This document shows positions 37,993-50,881 of a stretch of 64,000 nucleotides of DNA, piece by piece (position 1 is the stretch's first letter; every line of letters starts with the position of its first letter). Source of the stretch: Serinicoccus marinus DSM 15273 (GTDB taxonomy: Bacteria; Actinomycetota; Actinomycetes; Actinomycetales; Dermatophilaceae); the NCBI RefSeq assembly GCF_008386315.1, contig NZ_CP043808.1:2294001-2358000 (forward strand), read 5' to 3'. Under the pieces are notes generated by a model. That model saw only the letters and a program-made list of their open reading frames with translations. It was not told the origin of the DNA and did not search any database. A program made the position numbers and the translations under genes.

Positions 37993-39099
37993 AGGGCGCC
38001 ACCACGACGTCGACTCGCTGGAACTCCTTGAGGTCGGTATACCCCGTCGTCGCCATCGCCCGGCGCAGGGCCCCGGTGAGGTTGGTCGTCCCGTCGGCCG
38101 TCCGCGCCGGCCCGACGAGGACCTCCTCCAACGTCCCGACCGAGCCGACGTGCACCTTCTCTCCGCGCGGCAGCTCGGGGTGGTGGGCCTCGCTGCCCCA
38201 GTGGTAGCCGGCGCCGGGCGCCTCCTGGGCCCGCGCGAGCGCCGCTCCGAGCATCACGGCGTCGGCGCCGCAGGCCACGGCCTTGACGATCTCGCCGGAC
38301 TCGCTGGTGCCGCCGTCGGAGATGACGTGGACGTAGCGCCCACCGGACTCGTCGAGGTAGTCCCGCCGCGCGGCGGCGACGTCGGCGATCGCGGTGGCGG
38401 CGGGGGTGTGGATCCCCAGCGCCGTGCGGGTGCGGTGGGTGGATCCCCGCCGAACCCGACCAGCACCCCTGCCGCGCCGGTGCGCATCAGGTGCAGGGCC
38501 GCGGTGTAGGTGCCAGCGCCGCCGACGACGACCGGCACGTCGAGCTCGTAGATGAATCGCTTGAGGTTGAGCGGCTCGGCCTGGCTGGAGACGTGCTCGG
38601 CAGACACGGTCGTGCCGCGGATGACGAAGAGGTCGACACCGGCGTCCACGACCGCCTTCCAGAACTGCTGGGTCCGCTGCGGCGAGAGCGAGCCGGCCAC
38701 GGTGACCCCCGACTCCCTGATCTGCCGCAGCCGCTCGGTGATGAGCTCGGGTCGGATGGGCGCGGCGTAGAGCTCGCGCATCCGTGAGGTGGCGTCCTCG
38801 CCCTCGAGCCGGGCGATCGCGCCGAGCGCGTCGGTGGGGTCCTCGTAGCGGGTCCACAGCCCCTCGAGGTCGAGCACACCCAGCCCCCCGAGCCGGCCGA
38901 TCGCGATCGCCGTGTCCGGGGAGACCACCGAGTCCATCGGCGCCGCGAGGATGGGCAGCTCGAAGTGGTAGGCGTCGATCTGCCAGGTGATCGAGACGTC
39001 CTCGGGGTCCCGGGTGCGGCGGGACGGGACGACGGCGACGTCGTCGAAGGAGTAGGCCCGGCGGGCCCGTTTTCCGCGTCCGATCTCGATCTCAGTCAC
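37979..39099 (-). CDS. guaB3: GuaB3-family IMP dehydrogenase-related protein, frameshifted in this sequence
   Basis: About 373 residues of TIM-barrel without CBS domains. FDDVAVVPSRRTRDPEDVS and LPILAAPMDSVVSPDTA resemble IMPDH; VVVGGAGTYTAALHLMRTGAAGVLVG precedes a frame change near 38448 (one G short), after which THRTRTALGIHTP takes the place where true IMPDH has its catalytic Cys loop. VISDGGTSESGEIVKAVACGADAVMLG completes the phosphate site. The family accompanies guaB in actinobacteria; its exact reaction here is not established. GTG 39099. Confidence 0.82.
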
Positions 39100-39158
39100 C
39101 GGCTCAGGCTACCGTCCGACCCGCTGCCGACCGTCCTGCGCCACGCACCGCGCGGGGG

Positions 39159-40861
<1,703 letters not shown>

Positions 40862-41166
40862 GTGGTCGAGATCGCTCATCAGCCCGGTCCGGTAGCGGAC
40901 CTGTGGGAGTGGCAGTTCGAGGGAGCCTGCCGCACGACAGTCCTGAAGTCTTCTTCCACCCGGAGGGTGAGCGGGGTCCCGCCCGCCGTCGCCGGGACGA
41001 ACGCGCCAAGCAGGTCTGCGCCAGCTGCCCCGTCCTGGAGCAGTGCCGCACCCACGCGCTCGCCGTCAGGGAGCCGTACGGCGTCTGGGGAGGGATGACC
41101 GAGGAGGAACGGGCCGAGCACTACGAGCGGGTCGAGGCGGCCCGCCCCCACCAGAAGGCCCGCTGA
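40862..41166 (+). CDS. WhiB-family transcriptional regulator, frameshifted in this sequence
   Basis: About 101 residues when joined. DLWEWQFEGACR provides the first Cys; the frame then slips near 40937 and continues SPEVFFHPEGERGPARRRR, CASCPVLEQC (the other three iron-sulfur ligands), GVWGGMTEEERAEHY (the G-[VI]-W-G-G turn) and a basic tail. Wbl proteins bind a 4Fe-4S cluster and partner with sigma factor region 4. Closest by motif to the WhiB1/WhiB2-type groups. GTG 40862 follows GAGGAGG. It is usually essential or developmentally important, so a real break is unlikely. Confidence 0.82.
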
Positions 41167-41186
41167 CGACGTCCTGCACCACCGAC

Positions 41187-41229
41187 ACGACGAGGCCCCG
41201 CCCGGATGATCCGGGCGGGGCCTCGTCGT
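41187..41229. terminator. Bidirectional terminator between whiB and groEL
   Basis: A perfect 20-bp stem (ACGACGAGGCCCCGCCCGGA and its complement) with a 3-base loop separates the convergent genes. No T-tract on either side. Confidence 0.85.
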
Positions 41230-41272
41230 ACGTGGCGGCGGTCAGCCGGGTCGTCCGACCGGCCGCACGGCA

Positions 41273-42893
<1,621 letters not shown>

Positions 42894-42919
42894 TCAGGTA
42901 TGCGGTCTGCGGCCGGGTG

Positions 42920-42962
42920 CGCGCCGCCCCGGCCACCCCGAGGGGGCGGCCGGGGCGGCGCG
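42920..42962 (-). terminator. Hairpin between groES and groEL
   Basis: A 15-bp perfect stem with a 13-base loop, which itself can fold, lies in the gap between groES and groEL. It may attenuate readthrough or protect the groES message, so the two proteins need not be made one to one. Confidence 0.6.
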
Positions 42963-42982
42963 TGGGTGGATCGAGGGATCGA

Positions 42983-43276
42983 TCAACCCACGATCGCGAG
43001 GACGTCGCGCGCCGAGAGGATCAGGAACTCCTCGCCGGAGTACTTCACCTCGGTGCCGCCGTACTTGCTGTAGATGACCCGGTCGCCGACGTTGACGTCC
43101 ATGGGGACGCGGTTGCCGTTGTCGTCGACGCGGCCCGGGCCGACCGCCAGGACCTCGCCCTCCTGGGGCTTCTCCTTGGCGGTGTCCGGGATGACGAGGC
43201 CGGAGGCCGTGGTCTGCTCGGCCTCGACGGCCTTGACGACGATGCGGTCCTCGAGCGGCTTGATGGAAACCGACAC
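42983..43276 (-). CDS. groES: Co-chaperonin GroES
   Basis: A 97-residue heptameric lid of the chaperonin. [27 protein letters not shown] includes the mobile loop; [24 protein letters not shown] is the core, and VLAIVG the end. GTG 43276 ([11 protein letters not shown]) follows GGAAGG with good spacing. It is the first gene of the groESL operon, under two HrcA operators. Confidence 0.95.
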   Translation of the reverse strand: MSVSIKPLEDRIVVKAVEAEQTTASGLVIPDTAKEKPQEGEVLAVGPGRVDDNGNRVPMDVNVGDRVIYSKYGGTEVKYSGEEFLILSARDVLAIVG

Positions 43277-43396
43277 GGTTACCTTCCTTCTCCTTCGGTG
43301 TCCGGCGCTGCGCGCCGGCCAGGTGGTCGCTGCTGGGTGGTGCTCACTCCACCGCGACCGCCCACCGCCGTCGCGGGGGTCGGTCGGCGCTCGCGG

Positions 43397-43423
43397 CTGG
43401 CACTGACGTGCCGAGAGTGCTAG
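43397..43423 (-). promoter_or_regulatory. Second CIRCE (HrcA) operator, imperfect
   Basis: CTGGCACTG, nine bases, then GAGTGCTAG: 14 of 18 positions match TTAGCACTC-N9-GAGTGCTAA. It lies just downstream of the groES -10 box, where bound HrcA would block elongation or initiation. Confidence 0.7.
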
Positions 43424-43427
43424 GACG

Positions 43428-43457
43428 AATCTAGGCACGCTGTTAGCACTCGGTCAA
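43428..43457 (-). promoter_or_regulatory. groES vegetative promoter
   Basis: On the minus strand TTGACC (43457-43452) and TAGATT (43433-43428) are separated by 18 bases. The -35 hexamer lies inside the loop of one CIRCE element and the transcription start would fall beside the other. Confidence 0.65.
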
Positions 43458-43469
43458 GCCGAGTGCCAA
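43443..43469 (-). promoter_or_regulatory. CIRCE (HrcA) operator of groESL
   Basis: TTAGCACTC, nine bases, then GAGTGCCAA: 17 of 18 arm positions match the CIRCE consensus. HrcA represses groESL in the absence of heat or protein stress; hrcA itself is not in the window. Confidence 0.92.
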
Positions 43470-43521
43470 CACGCCGAGGCATCCCGCGCGGGGGCCGGCG
43501 CCCCCGGGTGGCGGGTCGGGG

Positions 43522-44794
43522 TCAGATGAGGACCTGCAGCGGCTGCAGCACCCCGCTCGACCACGCGGGTCCCCAGGCCACGCCCACCCCACTCCGCCAG
43601 CGTCAGCTCGTCGCAGTGCTCCAGGTCGGCCCGGAAGATGTCCTCCATGTGGGCGGCCTGGTCGGCGTCCACGATCTCGAGGTTGATCTCGTAGTTGCCC
43701 TGGAGGGAGAGGCGGTCGATGTTGGCGGTGCCGATGGTCGCCCAGCGACCGTCCACCGTCATGGTCTTGGCGTGGACCATGACGTCACGGTAGAGGAACA
43801 GCCGCACCCCGCCCTCGAGGAGGGTCTCGTAGTAGGACTGCGCGATGACGTCCGCCAGGACGTGGTTGGACTTCTGCGGCATGACCACCCGCACGTCGAC
43901 CCCGCGGGAGGCGGCGTTGAGCAGCCCGTGGAGGATCTCCCGGTCCGGGATGAAGTAGCCCTGGGTGATCCAGATGCGGTGGACCGCCCGGTCGATCGCC
44001 TCGAGGTACAGCGCCCGCACCGGGTAGATCACCCGGCTGGGCTCGTTGCGCGCGGCCCGGATGCTCGTGTTCCACTCCACCGTCCCGCTGTCGAGGAGCT
44101 GCGGGCGGCGCCTCCCCTTGTGCCGGTTCCAGAAGTCGACGAAGGAGTTCTGCAGCTCCCAGACGCTCTTGCCCTCCACCCGCACGTGGGTGTCCCGCCA
44201 GCTCGTGGCGTAGAGGGAACCGATGTTGTAGCCGCCGACGAAACCGACACGACCGTCCACGACGAGGATCTTGCGGTGGTCGCGGCCGGAGGCCCGGATG
44301 TCGACGAGGGGCAGCGCCGTGCGCATCACCGGGAAGCGCAGCATGTGCACGCCGTCGGGGAAGCGCAGGAAGTCCCTGGGCACCACGAGGTTGGCGAACC
44401 CGTCGAACACGAGGCAGACGAGGACCCCGCGGTCGGCGGCCCGGACGACGGCGTCCTTGAAGGCGCGGCCCGTGTCGTCGGCCTTCCAGATGTAGGACGC
44501 CAGGTAGACGAAGTCCTCGGCCGCGTCGATGGCCGCGATCATGTCGTCGTAGAGGTACTGGCCGTAGGTGTACGTCGTCAGCCGCGACTCCTCCACCGTG
44601 GTGCTGACCGGCTCATGGACCGGGGCGTCCCGGTCGACGTGGTCGCGCCGCTTGCGGACCGCGTCCACCGCGACCACCCCGGCGGCGAGCGTCAGCTGGC
44701 CGGCCACGGCGGCACCGGCGGTGGCGAGCGCCACCCGGCGGCCACGGCGCAGCAGACGGCTCACCTTGCGGCTGAAGACACGGGGCATGGCCAC
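43522..44794 (-). CDS. Phospholipase D-family protein, cardiolipin synthase-like
   Basis: About 422 residues. A basic N-terminus and one helix (LATAGAAVAGQLTLAAGVVAV) anchor it; two HKD motifs follow, HRKILVVDGRVGFVGGYN (about residue 190) and HAKTMTVDGRWATIGTANID (about 360), typical of Cls enzymes that join two phosphatidylglycerols. As sequenced the frame runs to 43454, into the groES operator. A one-base change near 43560 gives the more natural C-terminus VLQPLQVLI and a stop at 43522. GTG 44794 or ATG 44788. Divergent from the methyltransferase, 27 bp away. Confidence 0.82.
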
Positions 44795-44821
44795 AATCTA
44801 CGTGCAGGCCACAATGGGCGC

Positions 44822-46072
44822 ATGAGCGCCGATCCAGCCGTCGAGCTCATGACGCGGCTGGCCGGCGGCCCCGGGGCCGAGCTGCTGGCCTCCCTCCCTC
44901 CCTACGACGAGTCCGACGCGCTGACGCTCATGAGCAGGTTGCGCGCGCAGGGGCACGACGCGGAGCTGGTGTCGGCCGCGCTCACCCAGGCCCGGCTGCG
45001 GGCGAGCGGGCGGGCCCGGCTGGGGAGCGGGGTCGACGACCTGCTGCTGACCCAGGACGGCCTGGAGCAGGCCACCCGCCCCCAGGTGACGGCCCGGCGG
45101 GCCGAGCTCATGGTGCGCGCCGGGGTACGCCACGTGCTGGACCTCGGGTGCGGGCTCGGGCTCGACGCCATGGCCTTCGCCCGGGCCGGGCTCGCGGTGA
45201 CGGCGGTGGAGAGGGACGCCGTCGTGGCGGCCGCCGCCCGGGCCAACCTCGCCCCGTGGCCGGACGCGCGGGTGGTCACCGGTGACGCGCTCGCGCTGCC
45301 TGTCGGGCCGGACGACGGCGCGTTCCTCGACCCGGCCCGACGCACCCCCGGGGTCGCCGACGTCCACGGCCGGACCCGCCGGGTGCGGGGGCTCGACCAG
45401 CTGTCCCCCTCCTTCGAGCAGGTCCGGGACGTCGCCGCGCGCGCCCGGGCGACCGTCGCCAAGCTCGGCCCGTCCTTCGACCCCGGCGACGTCCCGTCCG
45501 GCGCGGGCGCAGAGTGGGTGTCGCTGGACGGGGACCTGCTCGAGTGCGCCCTGTGGTGGGGCGCCGGGCCACGCGGCCGCCACGCGGTCGTGGGCCGCAG
45601 CGCGGGTGGGCCGGACGGGAGCGTCACCTGGCACGAGGTCACCGACCTCGGCCCCACCGCGCCCCTCCCCCGGGTGGAGGACCTGGGGTGCCACCTGGCC
45701 GCGGTCGACGACGCGGTTGCCGCGGCCGGCCTCACCGGCTCCCTCGCGAGCGTGGTCGACGGTCGCGAGACGGCGCCCGGGACCGGCTACCTCACCGCCA
45801 GGGAGCCCGTCCCCCACCCCGCGCTGCGGTGGTATGCCGTGCGCGAGGTCCTCCCGCTGCGCGCCGAGACGGTGCGGTCCTGGCTGCGGCAGCACCGGCA
45901 GCCGGCCGGCCCGGTCACCCTGAAGAAGCGGGGGGTGCGGGTCGACCCCGACGCGTTCCGCCGGGAGCTGCGGCTCCCGCGCCGGGCCCACGGCTCCGAG
46001 GAGGTCGTCCTCGTGCTGACGACGGTGGCGGACTCCCCACGGGCCCTCGTCGTGGACCGGCTGCAGGTCTGA
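44822..46072 (+). CDS. THUMP-like-domain SAM-dependent methyltransferase
   Basis: A 416-residue protein. A helical N-terminal region (residues 1-95) precedes a Rossmann methyltransferase core with LDLGCGLGLDAMAFARAG (SAM motif I, about residue 103), VVTGDALALP and FLDPARR, the Asp-Pro-Ala-Arg-Arg string of the THUMP-like class. The C-terminal THUMP-like part contains TLKKRGVRVDPDAFRREL. The fold suggests a tRNA or rRNA substrate, but the target is not known. ATG 44822. Its stop is 7 bp from that of trkA, read the other way. Confidence 0.82.
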   Translation: MSADPAVELMTRLAGGPGAELLASLPPYDESDALTLMSRLRAQGHDAELVSAALTQARLRASGRARLGSGVDDLLLTQDGLEQATRPQVTARRAELMVRAGVRHVLDLGCGLGLDAMAFARAGLAVTAVERDAVVAAAARANLAPWPDARVVTGDALALPVGPDDGAFLDPARRTPGVADVHGRTRRVRGLDQLSPSFEQVRDVAARARATVAKLGPSFDPGDVPSGAGAEWVSLDGDLLECALWWGAGPRGRHAVVGRSAGGPDGSVTWHEVTDLGPTAPLPRVEDLGCHLAAVDDAVAAAGLTGSLASVVDGRETAPGTGYLTAREPVPHPALRWYAVREVLPLRAETVRSWLRQHRQPAGPVTLKKRGVRVDPDAFRRELRLPRRAHGSEEVVLVLTTVADSPRALVVDRLQV

Positions 46073-46079
46073 CCCGGCG

Positions 46080-46796
46080 TCAGCGCTCGGACACCGACCG
46101 TCGGTGCGGGGTCCGCGGCAGGGCGATGAAGCGCTCCACGTCGCTGATGCGACCCGAGACGACCAGCTCGTCACCCTCCTCGACCACGGTCTCGGGCACG
46201 GCATACGTGAACTCCTCGCCCTGCCGTTTGCGCCCGACGACGGTGATCGTGTGACGGGTGCGGACTCCGGAGTCCGCGAGGGTCCGTCCCCACGTCTCCG
46301 CCGGGGCGGTGCAGCGGGCGATGGCGAACTGGTCGTCGAACTCGAGGTAGTCCGCCACCCCGTCGGTCACCATGTGGGCCACCCGCTGTCCCATGACGTA
46401 CTCGGGGTAGATGACGTGGTGCGCACCGATGCTGGCCAGGATCGTGCCGTGCTTGCGGGTGATCGCCTTGGCGTAGATGCGCTCCACCCCCGCCTCGTGC
46501 AGGGTGATGACCGACAGCACGCTGGCCTCGATGTCAGACCCGATCGCGACGACCGCGCGGCTGACCGAGCCGATGCCGAGCTGGCGCATGGCCTCCCCGT
46601 CGGTGGCGTCGGCGACCACCGTGTGCGTGAGGTCGTCGGCGTACTTCTGCACGCGCCGCTCGTCGGTGTCGATCGCCATGACCTCGACGCCCTGCCGGAC
46701 CAGCGACTCGCAGACCGCCGTCCCGAACCGGCCGAGGCCGACGACGAGCACCGTGTAGGCGCCGCTGTCCGCGGGCCGCCTTCTCCTAGCCAACAA
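46080..46796 (-). CDS. Trk/Ktr potassium-uptake regulatory subunit (RCK domain)
   Basis: A 238-residue cytoplasmic RCK protein: NAD/nucleotide-binding TVLVVGLGRFGTAVCESLV at about residue 15, acidic ring residues in AIDTDERRVQKYAD, and a C-terminal RCK_C domain (TITVVGRKRQGEEFTYAV, VVEEGDELVVSG). It gates the channel encoded just upstream. TTG 46796 is chosen because GGAGGAGAG precedes it with correct spacing; it overlaps the channel gene by 11 bp. Ligand (ATP/ADP, NAD or c-di-AMP) is not decidable. Confidence 0.9.
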   Translation of the reverse strand: MLARRRRPADSGAYTVLVVGLGRFGTAVCESLVRQGVEVMAIDTDERRVQKYADDLTHTVVADATDGEAMRQLGIGSVSRAVVAIGSDIEASVLSVITLHEAGVERIYAKAITRKHGTILASIGAHHVIYPEYVMGQRVAHMVTDGVADYLEFDDQFAIARCTAPAETWGRTLADSGVRTRHTITVVGRKRQGEEFTYAVPETVVEEGDELVVSGRISDVERFIALPRTPHRRSVSER

Positions 46797-48114
46797 TGGG
46801 TCTCTCCTCCGGGAGTCGGTAGTGGCGGTGGCGGGTGTTGAGCGCCAGGGCGGCGGCCACCGTGATCGGCCCGAGCCGGCCGAGGAACATCAGGACCATG
46901 AGGACGAGCTGGGCCGAGGGGGGCAGGCTGGCGGTGATGCCGGTGGACAGCCCCACCGTCGCGAAGGCCGAGACGACCTCGAAGCCGAGGTCGAGCGGGG
47001 GGAGGTCGGTGAGGATCATCAGGGTGATGGTGCTGGTGATGACGAGGCCCACCGCGAGCAGGGCGACCGACAGCGCCTGCCGCACGACCGGCATCCCGAC
47101 CCGGCGGCGCCCGATGACGACCTCGGGCTCGCCGCGCACCTCGGACCAGATGACCGCGGCCAGCAGCAGGAAGGTGGTGACCTTGATGCCGCCCGCCGTC
47201 CCCGCGCTCCCGCCACCGACGAACATCAGCGCCATGGTGATCGCCTCGGTCTCGTCCGTGATCATCCCGTAGTCGACCGAGTTGAAGCCGGCGGTCCGCG
47301 GGAACAGCCCTCCCCCGAGCGCCCCCACCAGCTGCCCGCCCGGCGAGAGGTCCGCGATCGTGCCCCCGGGCTGGGCCTCGAACACCCAGAACGTGGCCAC
47401 CCCCAGGACCATCAGCGTGAGCGAGCCCCACACGGTGAGCCGCGTGTGGATGGTCCAGGTCCCCGGCCTGCGGCCGCGGAGCAGCTCGCGCAGCACGGGA
47501 AAGCCCAGGCCGCCGAGCACCAGCGCCAGGCACACGGGGCCGATGATCCACAGGTCGCCCACGAAACCCATGAGGCTGTCCTGGTACAGCGCGAAGCCGG
47601 CGTTGTTGAAAGAGGAGACGGCGTGGAAGAGCCCGTGCCACAGCGCGGTGGGCCAGTCGTAGCCGTACCCCAGGTGGAAGCGCAGCGTGAGCATCAGCCA
47701 GGTCACCGCCTCGATGGCCAGCATGAGCTGCAGCATGCGGCGCAGGATCCCGCGGACGTCCCCGAGGGAGCGGCTGCGGGTGTCCACCTGGGCCGCCAGG
47801 GACGTGCTCAGCCGCAGCTTGCCACGGACGACCAGGGCGATGAGGGTGGCCAGCGTCATCACCCCGAAGCCGCCGATCTGGATGAGCAGCAGCAGGACGG
47901 TCTGGCCGAAGGGCGACCAGTAGCTGGCCGTGTCGACGGTGATGAGGCCGGTCACGCAGGTGGCCGACACGGTAGTGAAGGCGGCGACCACGAGATCGGC
48001 CTCGGCTCCCGGTGCACGCGAGACGGGGAGCATGAGCAGCGTCGTCCCGGCGAGCACGACGATGACGAAACCGAGGGTCACCGAGCGGGCCGGGTGCGCC
48101 CAGAAAACTCGCAC
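46786..48114 (-). CDS. Trk/Ktr-type potassium channel subunit
   Basis: A 442-residue membrane protein with four M1-P-M2 repeats. The selectivity-filter loops can be read in order as TVSATCVTGL, AVSSFNNAGFA, PRTAGFNSVD and FATVGLSTGI, each with the conserved Gly. The length is near KtrB (about 450), shorter than TrkH. It pairs with the RCK subunit that overlaps its end. GTG 48114 is the first usable start; the ribosome-binding site is weak. Confidence 0.92.
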   Translation of the reverse strand: MRVFWAHPARSVTLGFVIVVLAGTTLLMLPVSRAPGAEADLVVAAFTTVSATCVTGLITVDTASYWSPFGQTVLLLLIQIGGFGVMTLATLIALVVRGKLRLSTSLAAQVDTRSRSLGDVRGILRRMLQLMLAIEAVTWLMLTLRFHLGYGYDWPTALWHGLFHAVSSFNNAGFALYQDSLMGFVGDLWIIGPVCLALVLGGLGFPVLRELLRGRRPGTWTIHTRLTVWGSLTLMVLGVATFWVFEAQPGGTIADLSPGGQLVGALGGGLFPRTAGFNSVDYGMITDETEAITMALMFVGGGSAGTAGGIKVTTFLLLAAVIWSEVRGEPEVVIGRRRVGMPVVRQALSVALLAVGLVITSTITLMILTDLPPLDLGFEVVSAFATVGLSTGITASLPPSAQLVLMVLMFLGRLGPITVAAALALNTRHRHYRLPEERPIVG

Positions 48115-48192
48115 GAGGGTCCATGGTGCGCCTCGCCACCACGAGGAGCAAGTCGCCCGCGCCGGGCCGGGCCGGAGGAGACCCCGGCTCGA

Positions 48193-49235
48193 TCAGGACC
48201 GGACCTGCTCGACCGGCTGGGAAGAGTCGGCGGGCAGGTCCAGACCGGACGGCGGACGGCCTCTCATGACCATCTGCGCGCCCAGCGCGGCGACCATGGC
48301 CCCGTTGTCGGTGCACAGCCCGGGCCGGGGCACCCGGAGGCGCACCCCGCAGCGTCGCACCGCTCCTGCGCGAGGGCCCGCAGGCGACTGTTCGCCGCCA
48401 CCCCTCCGCCGATGAGCAGGTCCTCGACGCCGTGCTCGGCGCAGGCGAGGACCGCCTTGCGGGTCAGGACGTCGACGACCGCCTCCTGGAAGCTCGCCGC
48501 GACGTCCGCGACGGGGACCGGCTCACCGGCGTCCGCGCAGGCCTGGACCCAGCGGGCGACCGCGGTCTTGAGACCCGAGAAAGAGTAGTCGAAACGGTGC
48601 CGCTGCATGTCCCGCCCGGACGTCAGACCGCGGGGGAAGTCGATCGCCACCTGGTCGCCCTCACGGGCGACCCGGTCGATGTGCGGTCCACCGGGGAAGG
48701 GCAGGCCGAGCACGCGGGCGACCTTGTCGAAGGCCTCCCCGGCCGCGTCGTCGATGGTCGCCCCCAGCGACCTGATGTCGTGGGTGACGTCCGGCACGAG
48801 CAGCAGGTTCGAGTGCCCCCCGCTGACGAGCAGACCCATGGTGGGCTCCGGCAGCGGGCCGTGCTCCACCACGTCGACGGCGACGTGGGCCGCCAGGTGG
48901 TTGACGCCGTAGAGCGGCACGCCGAGACCGAGCGCCAGCGCCTTCGCTGCGGCCACCCCGACGAGCAGGGCACCCGCGAGCCCCGGACCGGCGGTCACCG
49001 ACACGGCATCCACGTCGTCCAGGCTCACCCCGGCCTCGCGGCAGGCACGCTCCACCGTCGGCACCATGGCCTCCAGGTGCGCCCGGCTCGCGACCTCGGG
49101 GACGACGCCGCCGAACCTGGCGTGCTGGTCCACGCTGCTGGCGATCGCGTCGAAGAGCAGCGTGCGACCGCGCACGAGGCCCACACCCGTCTCGTCACAG
49201 CTGGTCTCGATGCCCAGCACGAGCGGCTCAGACAT
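48193..49235 (-). CDS. tsaD: tRNA N6-adenosine threonylcarbamoyltransferase, frameshifted in this sequence
   Basis: About 347 residues when joined; makes t6A37 in tRNAs reading ANN codons. [15 protein letters not shown] starts the ASKHA fold, [10 protein letters not shown] and [10 protein letters not shown] (H-x3-H metal site) follow, then [26 protein letters not shown] and [12 protein letters not shown]. The frame breaks near 48350 at GCGGGG; one added base gives [21 protein letters not shown] and a stop at 48193. ATG 49235 overlaps the rimI stop. Essential in most bacteria. Confidence 0.93.
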
Positions 49236-49695
49236 CGCTCGACAGCTCCTTCCGCAGCACGAGCGCGTCCTCGCCCGAGCGGTAGTACGCGGCCCGGGAC
49301 CGGACCTCGTCATAACCGCGCGCGGCGTAGAGCCCGCGCGCTGCCTCGTTGCCGCTGCGGACCTCGAGCATCATGCTCCCGGCCCCCGCCGACCGGGCCC
49401 GGTCGTGCAGGGACTCCAGCAAGATGCCACCGATCCCCCGTCCCTGCGACCCCGGGGCGACGGCGAGCGTCATGACGTCCGCCACGTCGCCGGCGAGGTC
49501 CAGGCCGGCATACCCGAGCAGCCGGCCCGAGCCCTGCTCGCACGCCACGAGATAACACCGTCGCGGGCGACCGGCCAGCTCGGCCCACAGCGCTGCCTCG
49601 GACCACGGCTCCTCGGGGAAGAGCTGCCGCTCCAGGTCGACCAGGGCCGGGATGTCGCGCCAGGTGGCCGGGCGCAGCTCAGCGTGGCCGCTCAT
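49228..49695 (-). CDS. rimI: Ribosomal-protein-alanine/peptide N-acetyltransferase (RimI-type)
   Basis: A 155-residue GNAT acetyltransferase: [22 protein letters not shown] is the RimI N-terminus; the acetyl-CoA loop [16 protein letters not shown] is near residue 82, and [19 protein letters not shown] the C-terminal motif. It lies between tsaB and tsaD with ATGA overlaps on both sides, the arrangement usual in actinobacteria. The substrate need not be S18. Confidence 0.9.
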   Translation of the reverse strand: MSGHAELRPATWRDIPALVDLERQLFPEEPWSEAALWAELAGRPRRCYLVACEQGSGRLLGYAGLDLAGDVADVMTLAVAPGSQGRGIGGILLESLHDRARSAGAGSMMLEVRSGNEAARGLYAARGYDEVRSRAAYYRSGEDALVLRKELSSDV

Positions 49696-50359
49696 CGGGC
49701 CGACTCGACGGCGTCGGGTCGTCGCAGGTAGAGCGGCTCGGGAGGAAGAAGTCCGCTCCCGGCGTCCGGGTGGTCGCCGGCCCGCAGCCGCACCGCGAGC
49801 TCGGCCAGGGCAGCGGGGCGGGCATCGGTGGCCCCCGCGAGCACGCGGCCGGTCAGTGCCTCCGGGTAGAGCGAGGCACCCCGCCCCGCGACCGGCAGCT
49901 CGCGCAGCCGACCGGGAAGATCGGCCGCCGCCGCGACGCCGGGGCCCGCGAGGCGCCGGGCGCCGCCGGACCCGATCAGGTAGTGCGCCCAGTAGACCTC
50001 TCTGCGCCGCGCATCGGTGGCGACGAGGATCTCACCCTCGTGGGCACCCACGACCTGGTGCGCCACCGCGTCGAGCGAGCAGACGCCCTGCGGCTCCGGG
50101 AGACCGAGGCTGTGCGCGAGGGTCAGCGCCGTGACGACACCGACGCGCAGTCCGGTGAACGGCCCCGGGCCGACCCCGCACACCACGGCGGTCACGTCCC
50201 TGACAGGTACCCCGCCTGGTCGAGCGCACCCTCGATCGCCGGGGCGAGCAGCTCACCGTGCCGCCGGGAGTCCTCGTGCACGACCTCCCCCCGCACCTGG
50301 CTCCCGTCGTGCAGGGCGGCGCCCACGGTCCCGGTGGCGGTGTCGATCGCGAGCAGCAC
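49692..50359 (-). CDS. tsaB: t6A synthesis protein TsaB, frameshifted in this sequence
   Basis: About 222 residues when joined. LLAIDTATGTVGAALHDG begins the ASKHA-like fold; the frame breaks near 50197 (one base short after GYLSGT) and resumes as TAVVCGVGPGPFTGLRVGVVTA, the G-P-G-S/P-F-T-G-L-R signature. The last third holds ILVATDARRREVYWAHY. TsaB partners with TsaD, encoded two genes downstream. GTG 50359 is the start; sodN diverges 59 bp away. Confidence 0.9.
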
Positions 50360-50418
50360 GCGCTCAGGCTAACGTGAGGGGTGTTGGAGCCCCTCCCGAC
50401 CACTGCAAAGGATGACTG

Positions 50419-50820
50419 ATGTTCACCAGGTTCTTCGCCCCCACGATCGAGGTCAGCGCGCACTGCGACCTGCCGTGCGGCGTCTACGACCCCGCCCAGG
50501 CCCGGATCGAGGCCGAGTCGGTCAAGAAGATCTGCGAGAAGGTCGCGGACAACGACGACGCCGACTTCCGCATGCGCGCCATGATCATCAAGGAGCAGCG
50601 CTCGGAGCTGGTCAAGCACCACCTGTGGGTGCTGTGGACCGACTACTTCAAGCCGCCGCACTTCGAGCAGTTCCCGGAGCTGCACGTGCTGGTCAACGAG
50701 GCCACCAAGCTGGCCGGGGCCTCCGGCACCAAGGGCAGCTTCGACGTCGCCACGGCCGACGAGCTGCTCGGCAAGATCGACCGCATCGCGGAGATCTACG
50801 CCGAGACCAAGAAGGGCTGA
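50419..50820 (+). CDS. sodN: Nickel superoxide dismutase precursor
   Basis: A 133-residue precursor. After a 14-residue propeptide the mature protein starts HCDLPCGVYDPAQARIEAES, the Ni-hook with His1, Cys2 and Cys6 as metal ligands; the four-helix bundle follows with KHHLWVLWTDYFKPPH and ELHVLVNEATKLAG. The enzyme dismutes superoxide in the cytoplasm after removal of the propeptide. The dedicated processing peptidase gene sodX, usually adjacent, is absent: the next gene is convergent. ATG 50419 follows AAAGGA. Confidence 0.95.
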   Translation: MFTRFFAPTIEVSAHCDLPCGVYDPAQARIEAESVKKICEKVADNDDADFRMRAMIIKEQRSELVKHHLWVLWTDYFKPPHFEQFPELHVLVNEATKLAGASGTKGSFDVATADELLGKIDRIAEIYAETKKG

Positions 50821-50836
50821 GTCCCGCGCACCACGA

Positions 50837-50878
50837 CACGAACCGCCCGCGACGCCACGGCGTCGCGGGCGGTTCGTG
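50837..50878. terminator. Bidirectional terminator after sodN
   Basis: A perfect 20-bp stem with a 2-base loop between sodN and the convergent HD-domain gene. No T-tract. Confidence 0.85.
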
Positions 50879-50881
50879 CTC

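Noticed and set aside
40862..41166. whiB as a real pseudogene
   Set aside because: All four Cys ligands and the G-V-W-G-G turn are intact across one slipped base, in a window with many such slips.
43463..46072. An 869-codon frame apparently joining the cardiolipin synthase region to the methyltransferase
   Set aside because: Only the part from ATG 44822 is coding; the earlier part is antisense to the PLD-family gene.
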